Shown here piece after piece: positions 1-8,077 of a stretch of DNA of 16,697 nt (positions are counted from its first letter, which is position 1; each line of letters opens with the position of its first letter). Under the pieces are notes generated by a model that saw only the letters and a list, made by a program, of their open reading frames with translations, made no database searches and was not told the origin of the DNA. This DNA comes from Clostridiales bacterium UBA4717 (GTDB lineage Bacteria; Bacillota; Clostridia; Oscillospirales; CAG-272): the NCBI GenBank assembly GCA_002404395.1, contig DHJP01000135.1, positions 4,558 to 21,254 on the forward strand. The letters are read 5' to 3'. The position numbers and the translations under genes were made by a program.

Positions 1-480
1 CGTGTAGTGGCAGGGTCCGTCGATGCTGCGTGCCTTATCGCCGGCAACAATATAAAACCAACCGTTTTTATGAAAGAGCTTACCGATCACCGAGACAAAC
101 GCAGCGAACAGGATCCTTATGACTCCGCATTCCCTGAGCGCCATTTCCATAGTTTCGGGCATACCGAGTCCGATTCCGACCGGCGTTTTGGTCACGTGTG
201 CGGAAAGGAATACCGCGAGTCTGCGAGGCTTTATATCTTCAAGCGGGATCGCGCGTCCCTGCGTGCAGGCGACCGCTTTTTCGCTTATTACCAGAATATC
301 TCCGCTTTCGGCAAGCGGCTTCGCATACTTTTCGGCGACATCGACAATGTTATCGTCTTTCGTGATTACGTGAGTTTTTACGCAAAGTCTGCGATAATTT
401 TTGCCGTCAGCTTCGATCACGGCGTTTTTACCGGGATTTACATAACGTCCGTCGTTTTCCATATTCTCCGTATTTTCCAT
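1..480 (-). CDS. Coenzyme F420-0:glutamate-ligase-like protein (3' end outside window)
   Basis: The first 160 codons are present; the gene runs off the left edge. The frame opens MENTENMENDGRYVNPGKNA and continues with KTHVITKDDNIVDVAEKYAKP, ISEKAVACTQGRAIP, KTPVGIGLGMPETMEMA and GDKARSIDGP. I recognise these from the clostridial proteins annotated as coenzyme F420-0:gamma-glutamyl ligase (CofE-like). CofE itself adds glutamate to F420-0 with GTP, but these clostridia are not known to make F420, so the true substrate is unknown. The ATG at 480 is preceded by AAGGA at a 7-nt spacing; a second in-frame ATG at 462 lacks such a site. The gene has its own promoter (634-662) and a leader of about 147 nt ending in a hairpin beside the SD. 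Family confidence is high, function confidence low. Confidence 0.8.
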   Translation of the reverse strand, partial: MENTENMENDGRYVNPGKNAVIEADGKNYRRLCVKTHVITKDDNIVDVAEKYAKPLAESGDILVISEKAVACTQGRAIPLEDIKPRRLAVFLSAHVTKTPVGIGLGMPETMEMALRECGVIRILFAAFVSVIGKLFHKNGWFYIVAGDKARSIDGPCHYT

Positions 481-494
481 TATGATCCTTCATT

Positions 495-509
495 GTCGGC
501 GGAGCCGAC
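495..509 (-). promoter_or_regulatory. SD-adjacent hairpin of the F420-ligase-like gene
   Basis: On the minus strand GTCGGC and GCCGAC form a perfect 6-bp stem around a TCC loop. It ends 14 nt before the ATG at 480, just 5' of the AAGGA SD. Together with the preceding TTTTGG and one following base it matches 9277-9298, in the leader of the glycyl radical enzyme, at 21 of 22 positions. Confidence 0.6.
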
Positions 510-526
510 CCAAAAAACTAAGCATA

Positions 527-573
527 GGCGCGAAGCACAGTGGCTCCGCTAAAACAGGCAAAACTTTCGCACC
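527..573 (-). promoter_or_regulatory. Possible long stem in the F420-ligase-like leader
   Basis: In the transcript GGTGCGAA (573-566) can pair with TTCGCGCC (534-527) over 8 bp with one G-U pair, closing a loop of 31 nt. A six-T run follows at 517-512, about 9 nt beyond the stem, which is too far for an ordinary intrinsic terminator. It is a candidate structured leader with no recognised riboswitch class. Confidence 0.25.
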
Positions 574-633
574 GCAGCAATATCGTCTGATTTTGTACAA
601 TGCAGGCACTTTGCGCATTTTGAGTACTTATAT

Positions 634-662
634 ATTTTATCATCAGCTTTGCCGAATGTCAA
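634..662 (-). promoter_or_regulatory. Promoter of the F420-ligase-like gene
   Basis: The minus strand has TTGACA (662-657), a 17-bp spacer and TAAAAT (639-634), with TG one base before the -10 (extended -10). The expected start is near 627. The -35 box begins only about 9 nt past the stop codon of the SGNH gene, so this gene may be read both from its own promoter and by read-through. Confidence 0.75.
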
Positions 663-670
663 GCCGTATA

Positions 671-1702
671 TCAGTGCAAAATTTGCTTAAGGCGCGGCAC
701 GAGGCGTTCGGCGATCTGCCATGCCCCGTAAATATTCGGATGTACCTCGTCGGCTGAAATAAGCGACATATCTCCGAGCAGCTCAAGTCCGCTTATATAG
801 GTAATGTTTTTTAAAGCTTCCCGCTTTACGATACGTTCAAGTGCGCTTCTCCACCTGTTGGCATTTTTGCCGTTATCGTTAAAGTCGTCACAGCAATACA
901 AAGGGGAAATAACAACTATCGGCTTGTCCGGATTCTCCGAGGCAACGCGTCGTATCATATATGAAGCGCGCTCATCAATTAAATCATCTCCCCATGAAAG
1001 CACATTTATTCCAAGCTCCATAACAGCGATGTCCCATGCTCCGCCGACTCCGAGCGCGGCAATGTGATCCGCCATCGCAGGTTCCATACGGCAGTTACCT
1101 GCCATTGCAAGGTTGAGCGTGTCAAAGTCAAGCGCTCTTGAAGTAAGCGCAGTATAGCTGTGCGAAGTATCTATTGAATTTGAGCCGTGAGTTATTGAGG
1201 AGCCGTAAAACAGCACGGTCTTTGACGGAAGCTGTTCAGCCTTCGGCGGAACAACATCTCCTATTATATCAACTATCTCATAATAACCGCGGTCAAAAAT
1301 GACCCTGACGATCTCGGGAGCAAAAGAGGTGTTTGAGAGCTTACTCATACGAGTCAACGTATCAAGATTTGCCGAGCGCTTGATCACAACATCCGTAGTT
1401 CCACAGCCAATGTAATTATTCAATTCATGATCTTCCCAACTTCCCTGTATACCGCCTCTGAAAATATGGAATATTGAACTCAAACCCTTGCAGTGCTCGA
1501 TCGCTTTAAGTCTCAGCGTGACCGACTCGCCTATAACAGCAAAACGAAGCTCTACTCCGGTAGAGTTCAAAACCTGCTGTTTCCCGCCGTCTCCGTCAAG
1601 TTTTTCCCTTAATTCAAGCGGTACTCTCGACCAGGTAACACCGCCGTCTCCGCACGGAATAAGTTCGGCAGCGTTATGAATGTCAATATTTTTGTATATC
1701 AT
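671..1702 (-). CDS. SGNH/GDSL-family esterase with N-terminal accessory domain
   Basis: This is a 343-residue probable ester hydrolase. The SGNH blocks are in the C-terminal half: block I YGSSITHGS with the nucleophile near S169, block II AMAGNCRM with the oxyanion Gly near 202, block III ELGIN near 231-233, and block V ADEVHPN with the catalytic Asp near 318 and His near 321. Residues 1-150 look like a beta-rich domain, as in carbohydrate-acting SGNH esterases, so deacylation of a sugar or glycan is a reasonable guess. No signal peptide is seen, so it probably acts in the cytoplasm. I chose the ATG at 1702 because AGGAG lies 8 nt before it; the GTG at 1711 overlaps that SD. It is the last gene of the run, 85 bp after the sugar kinase. 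Confidence 0.85.
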   Translation of the reverse strand: MIYKNIDIHNAAELIPCGDGGVTWSRVPLELREKLDGDGGKQQVLNSTGVELRFAVIGESVTLRLKAIEHCKGLSSIFHIFRGGIQGSWEDHELNNYIGCGTTDVVIKRSANLDTLTRMSKLSNTSFAPEIVRVIFDRGYYEIVDIIGDVVPPKAEQLPSKTVLFYGSSITHGSNSIDTSHSYTALTSRALDFDTLNLAMAGNCRMEPAMADHIAALGVGGAWDIAVMELGINVLSWGDDLIDERASYMIRRVASENPDKPIVVISPLYCCDDFNDNGKNANRWRSALERIVKREALKNITYISGLELLGDMSLISADEVHPNIYGAWQIAERLVPRLKQILH

Positions 1703-1744
1703 TGTATTCACTCCTGCTTTCTTAATTTGATATTTTCACATATC

Positions 1745-1763
1745 GCGCCGAATTTCAAGGCGC
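1745..1763 (-). promoter_or_regulatory. Intercistronic hairpin before the SGNH gene
   Basis: GCGCC and GGCGC can form a 5-bp stem with a 9-nt loop in the 85-bp gap between the kinase and the esterase. No T-run follows on the minus strand, so it is not an intrinsic terminator; processing or mRNA stability are possible roles. The rest of the gap holds only the esterase SD. Confidence 0.25.
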
Positions 1764-1787
1764 TCCGTTTTCATTGATCGCCTGACC

Positions 1788-2669
1788 TCAATCTATCGGC
1801 AATATCCGACTTTTGAGCTTTGGATCGTACTCAGGGATCGCGCCCTCAAACCCGACCACATATCCGCCGAGCGCGCACGCACGCTCAAGACATTTCATAA
1901 TATCCGCTCCGCTCATGAAATTATATAAGAAGCACGCCGAAAAGCTGTCCCCTGCGCCGATCGCCGAAACGACTTTTTGTTTTTCGGCAGCGAAGCGATA
2001 CACTTTGTCCGCTTCGAGCGAATATATCATCGCGCCGTCACTGTCAAGCGTAACAAGCAGATATCCGATACGGTATTTCAGGCAAAAAGCTTTGAAAAAC
2101 TCGGGACCCCCGCCGCATACAAAATTCTCGTTCTTGATATATTCAAGCTCGTCGCGGTTTACCTTGACAATATCAGAAGCGAAAAAATTTTTTTCAAGCA
2201 TTGCACGTGTGTAATAGCTCTTGCGCAGATTCATGTCGTAAAATACCGTTTTAAATTCGCAACTGTCAAGGATCCGGTAAAGCGTGCCGCGCGATTCGTC
2301 ACTACGCTCGGCAAGTGTTCCGAAGTAAAATACGTCTCCGTCAAGCGAGTTAAGCTCGCTCTCACTCAAAGCAATATGATCGTATGCATAATCGCCGTCG
2401 AGATCATAGCTCGGCTCACCGTCCTTTACCGTTGCAATGCACATTCCGGTCGGGTACTCGGTATGCTTCACAAGTCCGATGTCCACGCCGAAGCTCCTTG
2501 CCGAGTCAAGCGCGACTTTGCCCCACTCATCATTTCCTACCGCACTTAAAATAGCGCTTTTTGCGCCGAGCTTCGCCGAATGGGCGCAAAAGTTAAACGG
2601 TGCGCCGCCAAGCTTATGCTCACCGTTTACCACATCAAATAATATTTCACCGAAAGCTACGATCTTCAA
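1788..2669 (-). CDS. PfkB-family sugar kinase (fructokinase-like)
   Basis: This 293-residue protein has the usual length of a ribokinase/PfkB fold kinase, which phosphorylates a sugar with ATP in the cytoplasm. It starts VAFGEILFD, then shows GGAPFN (21-26), the sugar-binding signature typical of fructokinases, DMNLRK (145-150), VNRDELEYI, and the second PfkB signature SAIGAGDSFSA with the anion hole GAG and catalytic base D241. Fructose is the most likely substrate from GGAPFN, but other ketoses or sugar acids are possible. The start is a TTG at 2669 preceded by AAGGGGAG at 9 nt; the SD begins within the last codons of the upstream hydrolase gene, so the two are tightly coupled. The gap to the hydrolase stop is 17 bp. 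Confidence 0.88.
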   Translation of the reverse strand: MKIVAFGEILFDVVNGEHKLGGAPFNFCAHSAKLGAKSAILSAVGNDEWGKVALDSARSFGVDIGLVKHTEYPTGMCIATVKDGEPSYDLDGDYAYDHIALSESELNSLDGDVFYFGTLAERSDESRGTLYRILDSCEFKTVFYDMNLRKSYYTRAMLEKNFFASDIVKVNRDELEYIKNENFVCGGGPEFFKAFCLKYRIGYLLVTLDSDGAMIYSLEADKVYRFAAEKQKVVSAIGAGDSFSACFLYNFMSGADIMKCLERACALGGYVVGFEGAIPEYDPKLKSRILPID

Positions 2670-2686
2670 ATCAAGTCACTCCCCTT

Positions 2687-3412
2687 TCAGACATTTGCCA
2701 ATATAAAATCAACGATCACGGACGGATCATTCGGTATACCGTGAGGGTGATGTCCCTGCAAGCGTCGCGGAACGATCTTCAAAAGCTCGCTGCCCTCGTA
2801 ATAATCCTCGAGCAGTCTTCCGTTTTCATCGTAATTTACGGTTCTGTCTTCAGTGCCGTAAAGCATAATGATCGGTATTTTATGCGTCTTGAGAATGTGT
2901 GCTTTTCCTATAGGATGATTGTCAAATCCCGGCAGGTCGGCGCGTTTGATTTCGGGATAAGCAAGCACAAATTCGTTTTCCCACACACCCTCACATTCTT
3001 TTTTATCAAATTTTCCGGGATAGTCACAGAAATTAAGTACGGGAGCGTCAATAAACATACACGCAACCAGGTCGGGATAATACCCGGCAAAGTTTACCGC
3101 GTGCGCACCGCCGCAACTCATGCCTATCGGTACGCATTTGTCGCGCAACCCATACTTTTCGTGCAAATACTTAACAAAAGCCGCTTTTTTGTCGCAGTCA
3201 TCGCGCGTAGCGAAACGCGTGCGGTTTTTTAAGTATGCCACATGAAATCCGCGCTTCAAAAGTGCGATCTCGGTTTCGGGAAATGCGCCGAAATACTCGG
3301 TTTTCAGTGCAAAATTTCCGTTTTTATCCGCTTTCTCCGGAAACACGAGCACCGCCTCTGCACCTTCAAACTCAAAATGCTTAATTTTAAAACCATACCA
3401 CAATTCTTCCAT
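2687..3412 (-). CDS. Alpha/beta hydrolase (esterase/peptidase-like serine hydrolase)
   Basis: This is a 241-residue alpha/beta hydrolase. The nucleophile elbow is GMSCGG with S99; the acid is probably D189 in YGTEDRTV, and the histidine is H221, H222 or H224 in GHHPHG. The compact size, and the strand plus elbow arrangement, resemble the catalytic domains of acetyl-xylan-esterase-like or prolyl-oligopeptidase-like hydrolases. There is no signal peptide. Neighbours are a sugar kinase and an SGNH esterase, so an acyl-sugar or glycoside-derived substrate is plausible but unproven. The ATG at 3412 is the best start available, although its clearest SD (GGAGG, 3432-3436) is about 18 nt away; a weaker AAGAGA is closer. 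It follows the NERD gene by 27 bp. Confidence 0.8.
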   Translation of the reverse strand: MEELWYGFKIKHFEFEGAEAVLVFPEKADKNGNFALKTEYFGAFPETEIALLKRGFHVAYLKNRTRFATRDDCDKKAAFVKYLHEKYGLRDKCVPIGMSCGGAHAVNFAGYYPDLVACMFIDAPVLNFCDYPGKFDKKECEGVWENEFVLAYPEIKRADLPGFDNHPIGKAHILKTHKIPIIMLYGTEDRTVNYDENGRLLEDYYEGSELLKIVPRRLQGHHPHGIPNDPSVIVDFILANV

Positions 3413-3439
3413 ATATGTTCTCTTGTATGTCCTCCATGT

Positions 3440-4450
3440 TTATTCCTTGTCGATATCACTGTCAGACAAATCGGCATCATTGATATTATAATCCGTATAT
3501 CTGCATTTCGGATAATTTGAGCATCCCCAAAACTTTCGGCCTTGATTTTGCCCCTTTGCAGCAGTACGAATTATGAGTTTTGCACCGCAGCGCGGACAGA
3601 CGGCAGTCGAATTTTCCCCACTGATACTCTCTTTTTCGAGCATAACATTACTGTCATCAATCGTCTCAACGACAGCTCCATTGCTTTTGTATTTTGCGTT
3701 TATATCATCAATGTGTTTTTGTTTAATGCCATCGTCCGCCTGTGTGTATTCATATAATTTATTATAAATTTCATTGATGTCTTCCGGCTTCAAAACAGTC
3801 TCCGGCACTTTGCCGAAAATATCTTTTACCGTATCAAACAATGCCTCACGTTTAATAACTTTTATATCGTCGCTCTTCATCCTAATATTTTTAAGCGTGC
3901 ATCGGTTTGAAAAAACAATAATTGAATATTCCGGAATTTCCGCTCCGATAATCTGTTTCAGATACTTTATATGTGTACGATTTTGCATTACCGGATTAAA
4001 AAATGCCTCTTTGGAGCTTTTGCCCTTTCCTTTAGGCAATGTTTGATACCATTCTTTTTTGTATTCGTCCCCAAAAATCCAGCCGCTGTAGTTTTTGCTT
4101 TCAAGCACAAACAGCCCCTTTGCAGTTATGAGCAAAACGTCAATTTCGGTTGTACTTTCATCCTCATGCGGTATATATACGTTAAACAAAAATTTTGCAC
4201 CGCTTTTTTCAAGCGATCTTAATTCCTTGTATGACAAGTATTCTCCGTATTTTCCGATATCCGTCCGAGTCTGTATGTAAAGATTTTTCGTAACGGCATA
4301 ATATGAGCTTTTGCGGTAGATTACATAGTTTACCAAAATTACAACAAGTGCCGCCGGAACGATCATATAGTATACTGCAACCGCCCATTCTCCGAATACC
4401 GACCTTAAAGTACCGGTAACAATATTAAAGAGAAAATCAGATATGTTCAT
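3440..4450 (-). CDS. Membrane-anchored NERD-domain protein with topoisomerase-type zinc ribbon
   Basis: The protein has 336 residues. A hydrophobic segment at about 22-45 is a likely membrane anchor. A NERD (nuclease-related) domain spans about 60-180, with GKYGEYL (66-72), EIDVLLIT (D104) and the E117-S-K119 pair of the PD-(D/E)XK fold, and then NPVMQN near 152-157. The C-terminus has a topoisomerase-I-like zinc ribbon: CPRCG (C285, C288) and FWGCSNYPKCRYT (C310, C316). NERD proteins are thought to be nucleases or nucleic-acid-processing factors; the exact job is unknown. The ATG at 4450 has GGAGGGG 4-7 nt upstream and a strong promoter beyond it. The gene is AT-rich compared with clpB and the rha genes, which may mean transfer. 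Anchored nuclease plus zinc ribbon would fit DNA handling at the membrane, but this is inference. Confidence 0.85.
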   Translation of the reverse strand: MNISDFLFNIVTGTLRSVFGEWAVAVYYMIVPAALVVILVNYVIYRKSSYYAVTKNLYIQTRTDIGKYGEYLSYKELRSLEKSGAKFLFNVYIPHEDESTTEIDVLLITAKGLFVLESKNYSGWIFGDEYKKEWYQTLPKGKGKSSKEAFFNPVMQNRTHIKYLKQIIGAEIPEYSIIVFSNRCTLKNIRMKSDDIKVIKREALFDTVKDIFGKVPETVLKPEDINEIYNKLYEYTQADDGIKQKHIDDINAKYKSNGAVVETIDDSNVMLEKESISGENSTAVCPRCGAKLIIRTAAKGQNQGRKFWGCSNYPKCRYTDYNINDADLSDSDIDKE

Positions 4451-4486
4451 ATTGCCCCTCCGAGTGAATAAATCAATTGTTTTTTC

Positions 4487-4515
4487 ATTATACCACTATC
4501 CACGCGCATTTGCAA
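4487..4515 (-). promoter_or_regulatory. Promoter of the NERD-hydrolase-kinase-esterase run
   Basis: The minus strand has TTGCAA (4515-4510), a 17-bp spacer and a perfect TATAAT (4492-4487), with TGG before the -10 (extended -10). The predicted start is near 4480, about 30 nt before the NERD ATG. Spacing of the four following genes (27, 17 and 85 bp) fits one transcript. Confidence 0.75.
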
Positions 4516-4552
4516 TAACCCGGCTTGCAAATCCATGGCATTATTTGCGTAT

Positions 4553-4593
4553 ATAAAAATCGTTCCGTTGCGGAAGCTTCCGCAACGGAACGA
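4553..4593 (-). terminator. clpB intrinsic terminator (perfect 34-bp palindrome)
   Basis: Positions 4560-4593 are a perfect palindrome centred on GAAGCTTC. In the clpB transcript it can fold to a long GC-rich stem that is followed by ATTTTTAT (4560-4553). It begins 17 nt past the clpB stop, the typical place for an intrinsic terminator. Confidence 0.88.
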
Positions 4594-4609
4594 ATACAAA
4601 TTACTTATA

Positions 4610-7246
4610 TTATTTGAGCACTTCCCCGCTCATTACCGGATGGCAGGTAAGCTCACCGTTTTCGGCATCAAGTACAATGGTTGAATTGCTTTCAAGATTG
4701 CCTGCAAGTATTTCCTTAGCAATAAGCGTTTCGGCAGTGCCCTGAAGGTATCTCTTGAGCGGACGCGCACCGTATACCGGATCATATCCTCTGTCGATGA
4801 TAAGCGATTTTGCCGCGTCGGTGACCTCAAGTTTAAGCCCGCCGGCAGTTCTGTCCGCCAGACGCTTCCTGAGTCCGTCAAGCAAATTATCAATTATACC
4901 GCCGAGGTTATCCTTTGTAAGCGGTTTAAACATGATAATTTCATCAAGACGGTTAAGAAATTCGGGTCTGAACGATGCACGAAGCTCCGCTGTTACCTTT
5001 GAACGCGCTTCCTCGCTTATATCTCCGTCAGGCGTTATACCGTCAAGCAGATATTGGCTTCCGAGATTTGACGTCAGAATAATGATCGTATTCTTGAAGT
5101 CAACCGTTCTGCCCTGACTGTCGGTGATACGTCCGTCATCAAGGATCTGAAGCAGAATGTTAAATACATCCGGATGCGCCTTTTCTACTTCATCGAAGAG
5201 CACTACGCTGTACGGATGACGCCTTACCGCCTCGGTAAGCTGACCGCCTTCATCGTATCCCACATATCCGGGAGGCGCTCCGATAAGACGCGAAACACTG
5301 AATTTTTCCATGTATTCGGTCATATCTATTCTGACAATATTATGCTCGTCGTCAAACAAACACTCGGCAAGCGTTTTTGCAAGCTCGGTCTTGCCTACAC
5401 CCGTAGGACCTAAGAACATAAAGCTGCCTATCGGTCTGTTCGGATCGGAAATACCGGCACGCGAACGCTGTATTGCCTCGCTGACAAGTCTGACCGCCTC
5501 ATTCTGACCTATTACACGCTTATGCAGTATATCTTCAAGATGTAACAGCTTCTCGCGTTCGCCCTCGACTAACTTCGATACCGGTATGCCGGTCCAACGT
5601 GCTACCACCTCGGCGATCTCTTCGTCGGTCACGGTAGAGCGCACAAGCATATTCTGATTCTGACGTTCGGTTGCCTTTTCGGCTTCCTCAAGCTTTTTCT
5701 GAAGTGCGGGCAGCTCCGAATACTGAAGTCTTGCCGCCCTCTCATACTCACCGCGAAGCTGAGCCTGCTCAATATCACCGGTCATTCTTTCAATGTCGGC
5801 TTTGAGCTTCTTTACGTTTTCGGTAGCCTGCTTTTCAGACTCCCAACGCGCCTTCATCTCATTGAATTTTTCTTTTTTCTCGGCAAGCTCTGCGCTGAGC
5901 TTTTCGAGCCTGTCAAGCGAAAGCTTGTCATCTTCCTTTTTGAGCGACATTTCTTCGATCTCAAGCTGCATGATGTCACGTCTCAGATCGTCAAGTTCGC
6001 TCGGCATTGAGTCGATCTCGGTACGAAGCATAGCGCAGGCTTCATCCACAAGGTCGATCGCCTTGTCGGGCAGAAAACGGTCGGTAATATATCTGTGAGA
6101 AAGAGTAGCCGCCGCCACGAGCGCATTATCGTGGATCCTTACGCCATGGAATATTTCATATCTTTCCTTGAGTCCGCGCAAAATTGAGATCGTATCCTCA
6201 ACTGTAGGCTCGTCGACCATGACCGGTTGGAAACGACGTTCAAGCGCAGCATCCTTTTCGATATATTTTCTGTACTCGTCAAGCGTAGTGGCGCCTATAC
6301 AATGAAGCTCGCCGCGCGCCAGCATCGGTTTGAGCAGGTTGCCTGCGTCCATTGAGCCTTCTGTCTTTCCGGCTCCAACGATAGTGTGAAGCTCATCAAT
6401 AAAAAGCAGGATCTTGCCTTCGGCTTTTTTGACTTCGTTAAGCACGGCTTTCAGACGCTCTTCAAACTCGCCGCGATATTTCGCGCCTGCGACAAGCGCG
6501 CCCATGTCAAGTGAAAAGATCGTTTTGTCTTTAAGCCCGTCAGGCACATCTCCGCGAACTATACGCTGTGCAAGCCCTTCGGCGATCGCCGTTTTACCTA
6601 CACCGGGTTCGCCGATCAGCACCGGGTTATTCTTGCTCTTACGCGAAAGAATACGCACAACGCTTCTTATTTCCGAGTCACGTCCGATAACCGGGTCAAG
6701 CTTCTGCTCACGCGCACGTTCCACAAGGTCGGTACCGTATTTTGCAAGCACGTCGTAGGTATCCTCAGGATTGTCGCTTGTTACGGGCGAGGTCTTGACC
6801 TTTGCAAGCTCGTCGGTAAAACTTTTTTTGGTAATACCGTACTTCGAGCAAAGCTGTTCAATACTTCTGCCGCCCTGTGCAAGCAAGCCGAGCATAATAT
6901 GCTCCACAGATATATATTCGTCCTTTAACTCGCCGGCAACCTTTTCGGCAAATCTCAACACCGCCGAGACCTCGCCTGACGGATAAAGCTCGCCGTTTGC
7001 TCCCGATACCTTAGGCAGTTTTTCGATCATAGCGTTAAGCTCGCCGAGCATCGCGCCCACAACGTCGGTATTACCCGACTTCTGACCGATTCTGTATATA
7101 AGCGTTCCGACAAGTCCGCCGTCCTGCGAAAGCAACGCATAAAGCAAATGCTCTGCACATATCGTCTGATTACCGCGCTCACGTGCAAGGTTCTGCGCGT
7201 CATTTATGGTTTCAATGGTTTTCTGTGTAAATTTCTCTGCGTTCAT
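4610..7246 (-). CDS. clpB: ATP-dependent disaggregase ClpB
   Basis: This 878-residue protein is a full-length ClpB, the Hsp100 ring chaperone that pulls aggregated proteins apart with DnaK. It has the N-terminal repeat domain (about 1-150), NBD1 with Walker A GEPGVGKT (212-219), pore-loop KYRG (Y257) and Walker B FIDE (282-285), the coiled-coil middle domain (about 405-530) that separates ClpB from ClpA/C/X, and NBD2 with Walker A GPTGVGKT (613-620), pore loop GYVG (Y661), Walker B LFDE (683-686), ILTSNLGS and sensor-2 GARPLKR (826-832). The ATG at 7246 has AAAGGA about 13 nt upstream, a long spacing. It follows the ribbon-helix-helix gene by 114 bp. I found no CIRCE or CtsR-type operator upstream. 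The gap contains TATAAT without a fitting -35, so transcription mainly from 8078-8106 is likely. Confidence 0.97.
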   Translation of the reverse strand: MNAEKFTQKTIETINDAQNLARERGNQTICAEHLLYALLSQDGGLVGTLIYRIGQKSGNTDVVGAMLGELNAMIEKLPKVSGANGELYPSGEVSAVLRFAEKVAGELKDEYISVEHIMLGLLAQGGRSIEQLCSKYGITKKSFTDELAKVKTSPVTSDNPEDTYDVLAKYGTDLVERAREQKLDPVIGRDSEIRSVVRILSRKSKNNPVLIGEPGVGKTAIAEGLAQRIVRGDVPDGLKDKTIFSLDMGALVAGAKYRGEFEERLKAVLNEVKKAEGKILLFIDELHTIVGAGKTEGSMDAGNLLKPMLARGELHCIGATTLDEYRKYIEKDAALERRFQPVMVDEPTVEDTISILRGLKERYEIFHGVRIHDNALVAAATLSHRYITDRFLPDKAIDLVDEACAMLRTEIDSMPSELDDLRRDIMQLEIEEMSLKKEDDKLSLDRLEKLSAELAEKKEKFNEMKARWESEKQATENVKKLKADIERMTGDIEQAQLRGEYERAARLQYSELPALQKKLEEAEKATERQNQNMLVRSTVTDEEIAEVVARWTGIPVSKLVEGEREKLLHLEDILHKRVIGQNEAVRLVSEAIQRSRAGISDPNRPIGSFMFLGPTGVGKTELAKTLAECLFDDEHNIVRIDMTEYMEKFSVSRLIGAPPGYVGYDEGGQLTEAVRRHPYSVVLFDEVEKAHPDVFNILLQILDDGRITDSQGRTVDFKNTIIILTSNLGSQYLLDGITPDGDISEEARSKVTAELRASFRPEFLNRLDEIIMFKPLTKDNLGGIIDNLLDGLRKRLADRTAGGLKLEVTDAAKSLIIDRGYDPVYGARPLKRYLQGTAETLIAKEILAGNLESNSTIVLDAENGELTCHPVMSGEVLK

Positions 7247-7360
7247 ATATTTGTTTCATTCCTTTCGTTGCGGAATTTATGCCCGAATAATCCTGTGCTG
7301 ACCGCATCTGCCGCCTAAAAGCCATACTGAGCGAGCCGCAGTATTATCCGCATTATAAGT

Positions 7361-8023
7361 TTATATAAGCACCTGCCGACGTTCAAGATCCGCCTCGTAC
7401 ATCTCAGCAAGCGTACGCGAATCCGCTCCGCCTATACAAGCCTTAAGCATCTTATCTATAAGACTGACATAGTCGGTAATGGCACGCGACACCTCTTCGG
7501 CATTTACCGCTTCGTGCGGCCCGACTCCGCCGCGCTTTGTCGGGTAGGCAAGCGTGCGTGTGAATCTGCCGTTTTCAAGCGAGTACGAAATATCAAGCGG
7601 AAGCCTGTGCTCCTCTATTCGCGCAAGACATCTGAAAAATCTGTTTAAAAGCTCAAGCAACCCCTGTGATTGGGTTCTGAAGTTTGCGCTCAGTATTCCG
7701 ATCGGCTCGCCCGGCACAAACCCGTTTTCAAGCTCGACTTCATATTTAAGCGTAGGATGATATTTATACTCAAGGCTCGATCTCACCGCCACCCGTTGGG
7801 TGTTCGGTGCAAACAGCGGCACCAGCTCGCGCGAAGTTGCAAGCAACCGCTCGATCCCGCTGAATATATCGTTTATTTGCTGTTCGGGAGTTTTCATCTC
7901 CACCCGCTCGGCGAGTATCATGTTTACCAGATTTGAACGGTTCGTTCCCATTCGGTGAGCAAGCGCATCGACCTCGCGCATGACTTCATCCGACAGCATC
8001 AGGCTGTACAGTGTTTTCTTCAT
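7361..8023 (-). CDS. Ribbon-helix-helix (CopG/Arc-type) DNA-binding protein
   Basis: This is a 220-residue protein. Residues 3-40 (TLYSLMLSDEVMREVDALAHRMGTNRSNLVNMILAERV, given here as overall span only) have the strand-helix-helix pattern of a CopG/Arc repressor, with the conserved NRSNLVNMIL second helix. The remaining 180 residues belong to no domain I recognise; they hold several aromatic and charged blocks and no membrane segment. It lies directly before clpB under a strong promoter, so it may be an autoregulator of, or partner in, this stress operon. The ATG at 8023 is preceded by GGTGA at 6 nt and AAAGGA further off, and by an SD-adjacent hairpin with a GCAA tetraloop. The specific target cannot be told from sequence. 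Confidence 0.75.
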   Translation of the reverse strand: MKKTLYSLMLSDEVMREVDALAHRMGTNRSNLVNMILAERVEMKTPEQQINDIFSGIERLLATSRELVPLFAPNTQRVAVRSSLEYKYHPTLKYEVELENGFVPGEPIGILSANFRTQSQGLLELLNRFFRCLARIEEHRLPLDISYSLENGRFTRTLAYPTKRGGVGPHEAVNAEEVSRAITDYVSLIDKMLKACIGGADSRTLAEMYEADLERRQVLI

Positions 8024-8046
8024 GTGTGGTCACCGATCCTTTCCTT

Positions 8047-8062
8047 CGGAGCTTGCGCTCCG
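8047..8062 (-). promoter_or_regulatory. 5'-leader hairpin with GCAA tetraloop (RHH-clpB transcript)
   Basis: In the minus-strand transcript CGGAGC and GCTCCG form a 6-bp stem around GCAA, a GNRA tetraloop. It starts about 9 nt from the predicted transcription start and ends 23 nt before the ATG at 8023, immediately ahead of AAGGAAAGGA. A hairpin at the very 5' end could protect the message from 5' decay. Confidence 0.55.
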
Positions 8063-8077
8063 CTTTTTCTGATTTAA

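Noticed and set aside
1703..1711. GTG start three codons before the SGNH ATG
   Set aside because: It overlaps the AGGAG SD; the ATG at 1702 has correct spacing.
7247..7360. CIRCE or CtsR operator before clpB
   Set aside because: No TTAGCACTC-N9-GAGTGCTAA or GGTCAAA repeat could be found by eye.
8046..8070. Hairpin plus CTTTTTCT read as a plus-strand terminator
   Set aside because: No plus-strand gene lies upstream. In the minus-strand transcript it is a leader hairpin close to the start site.
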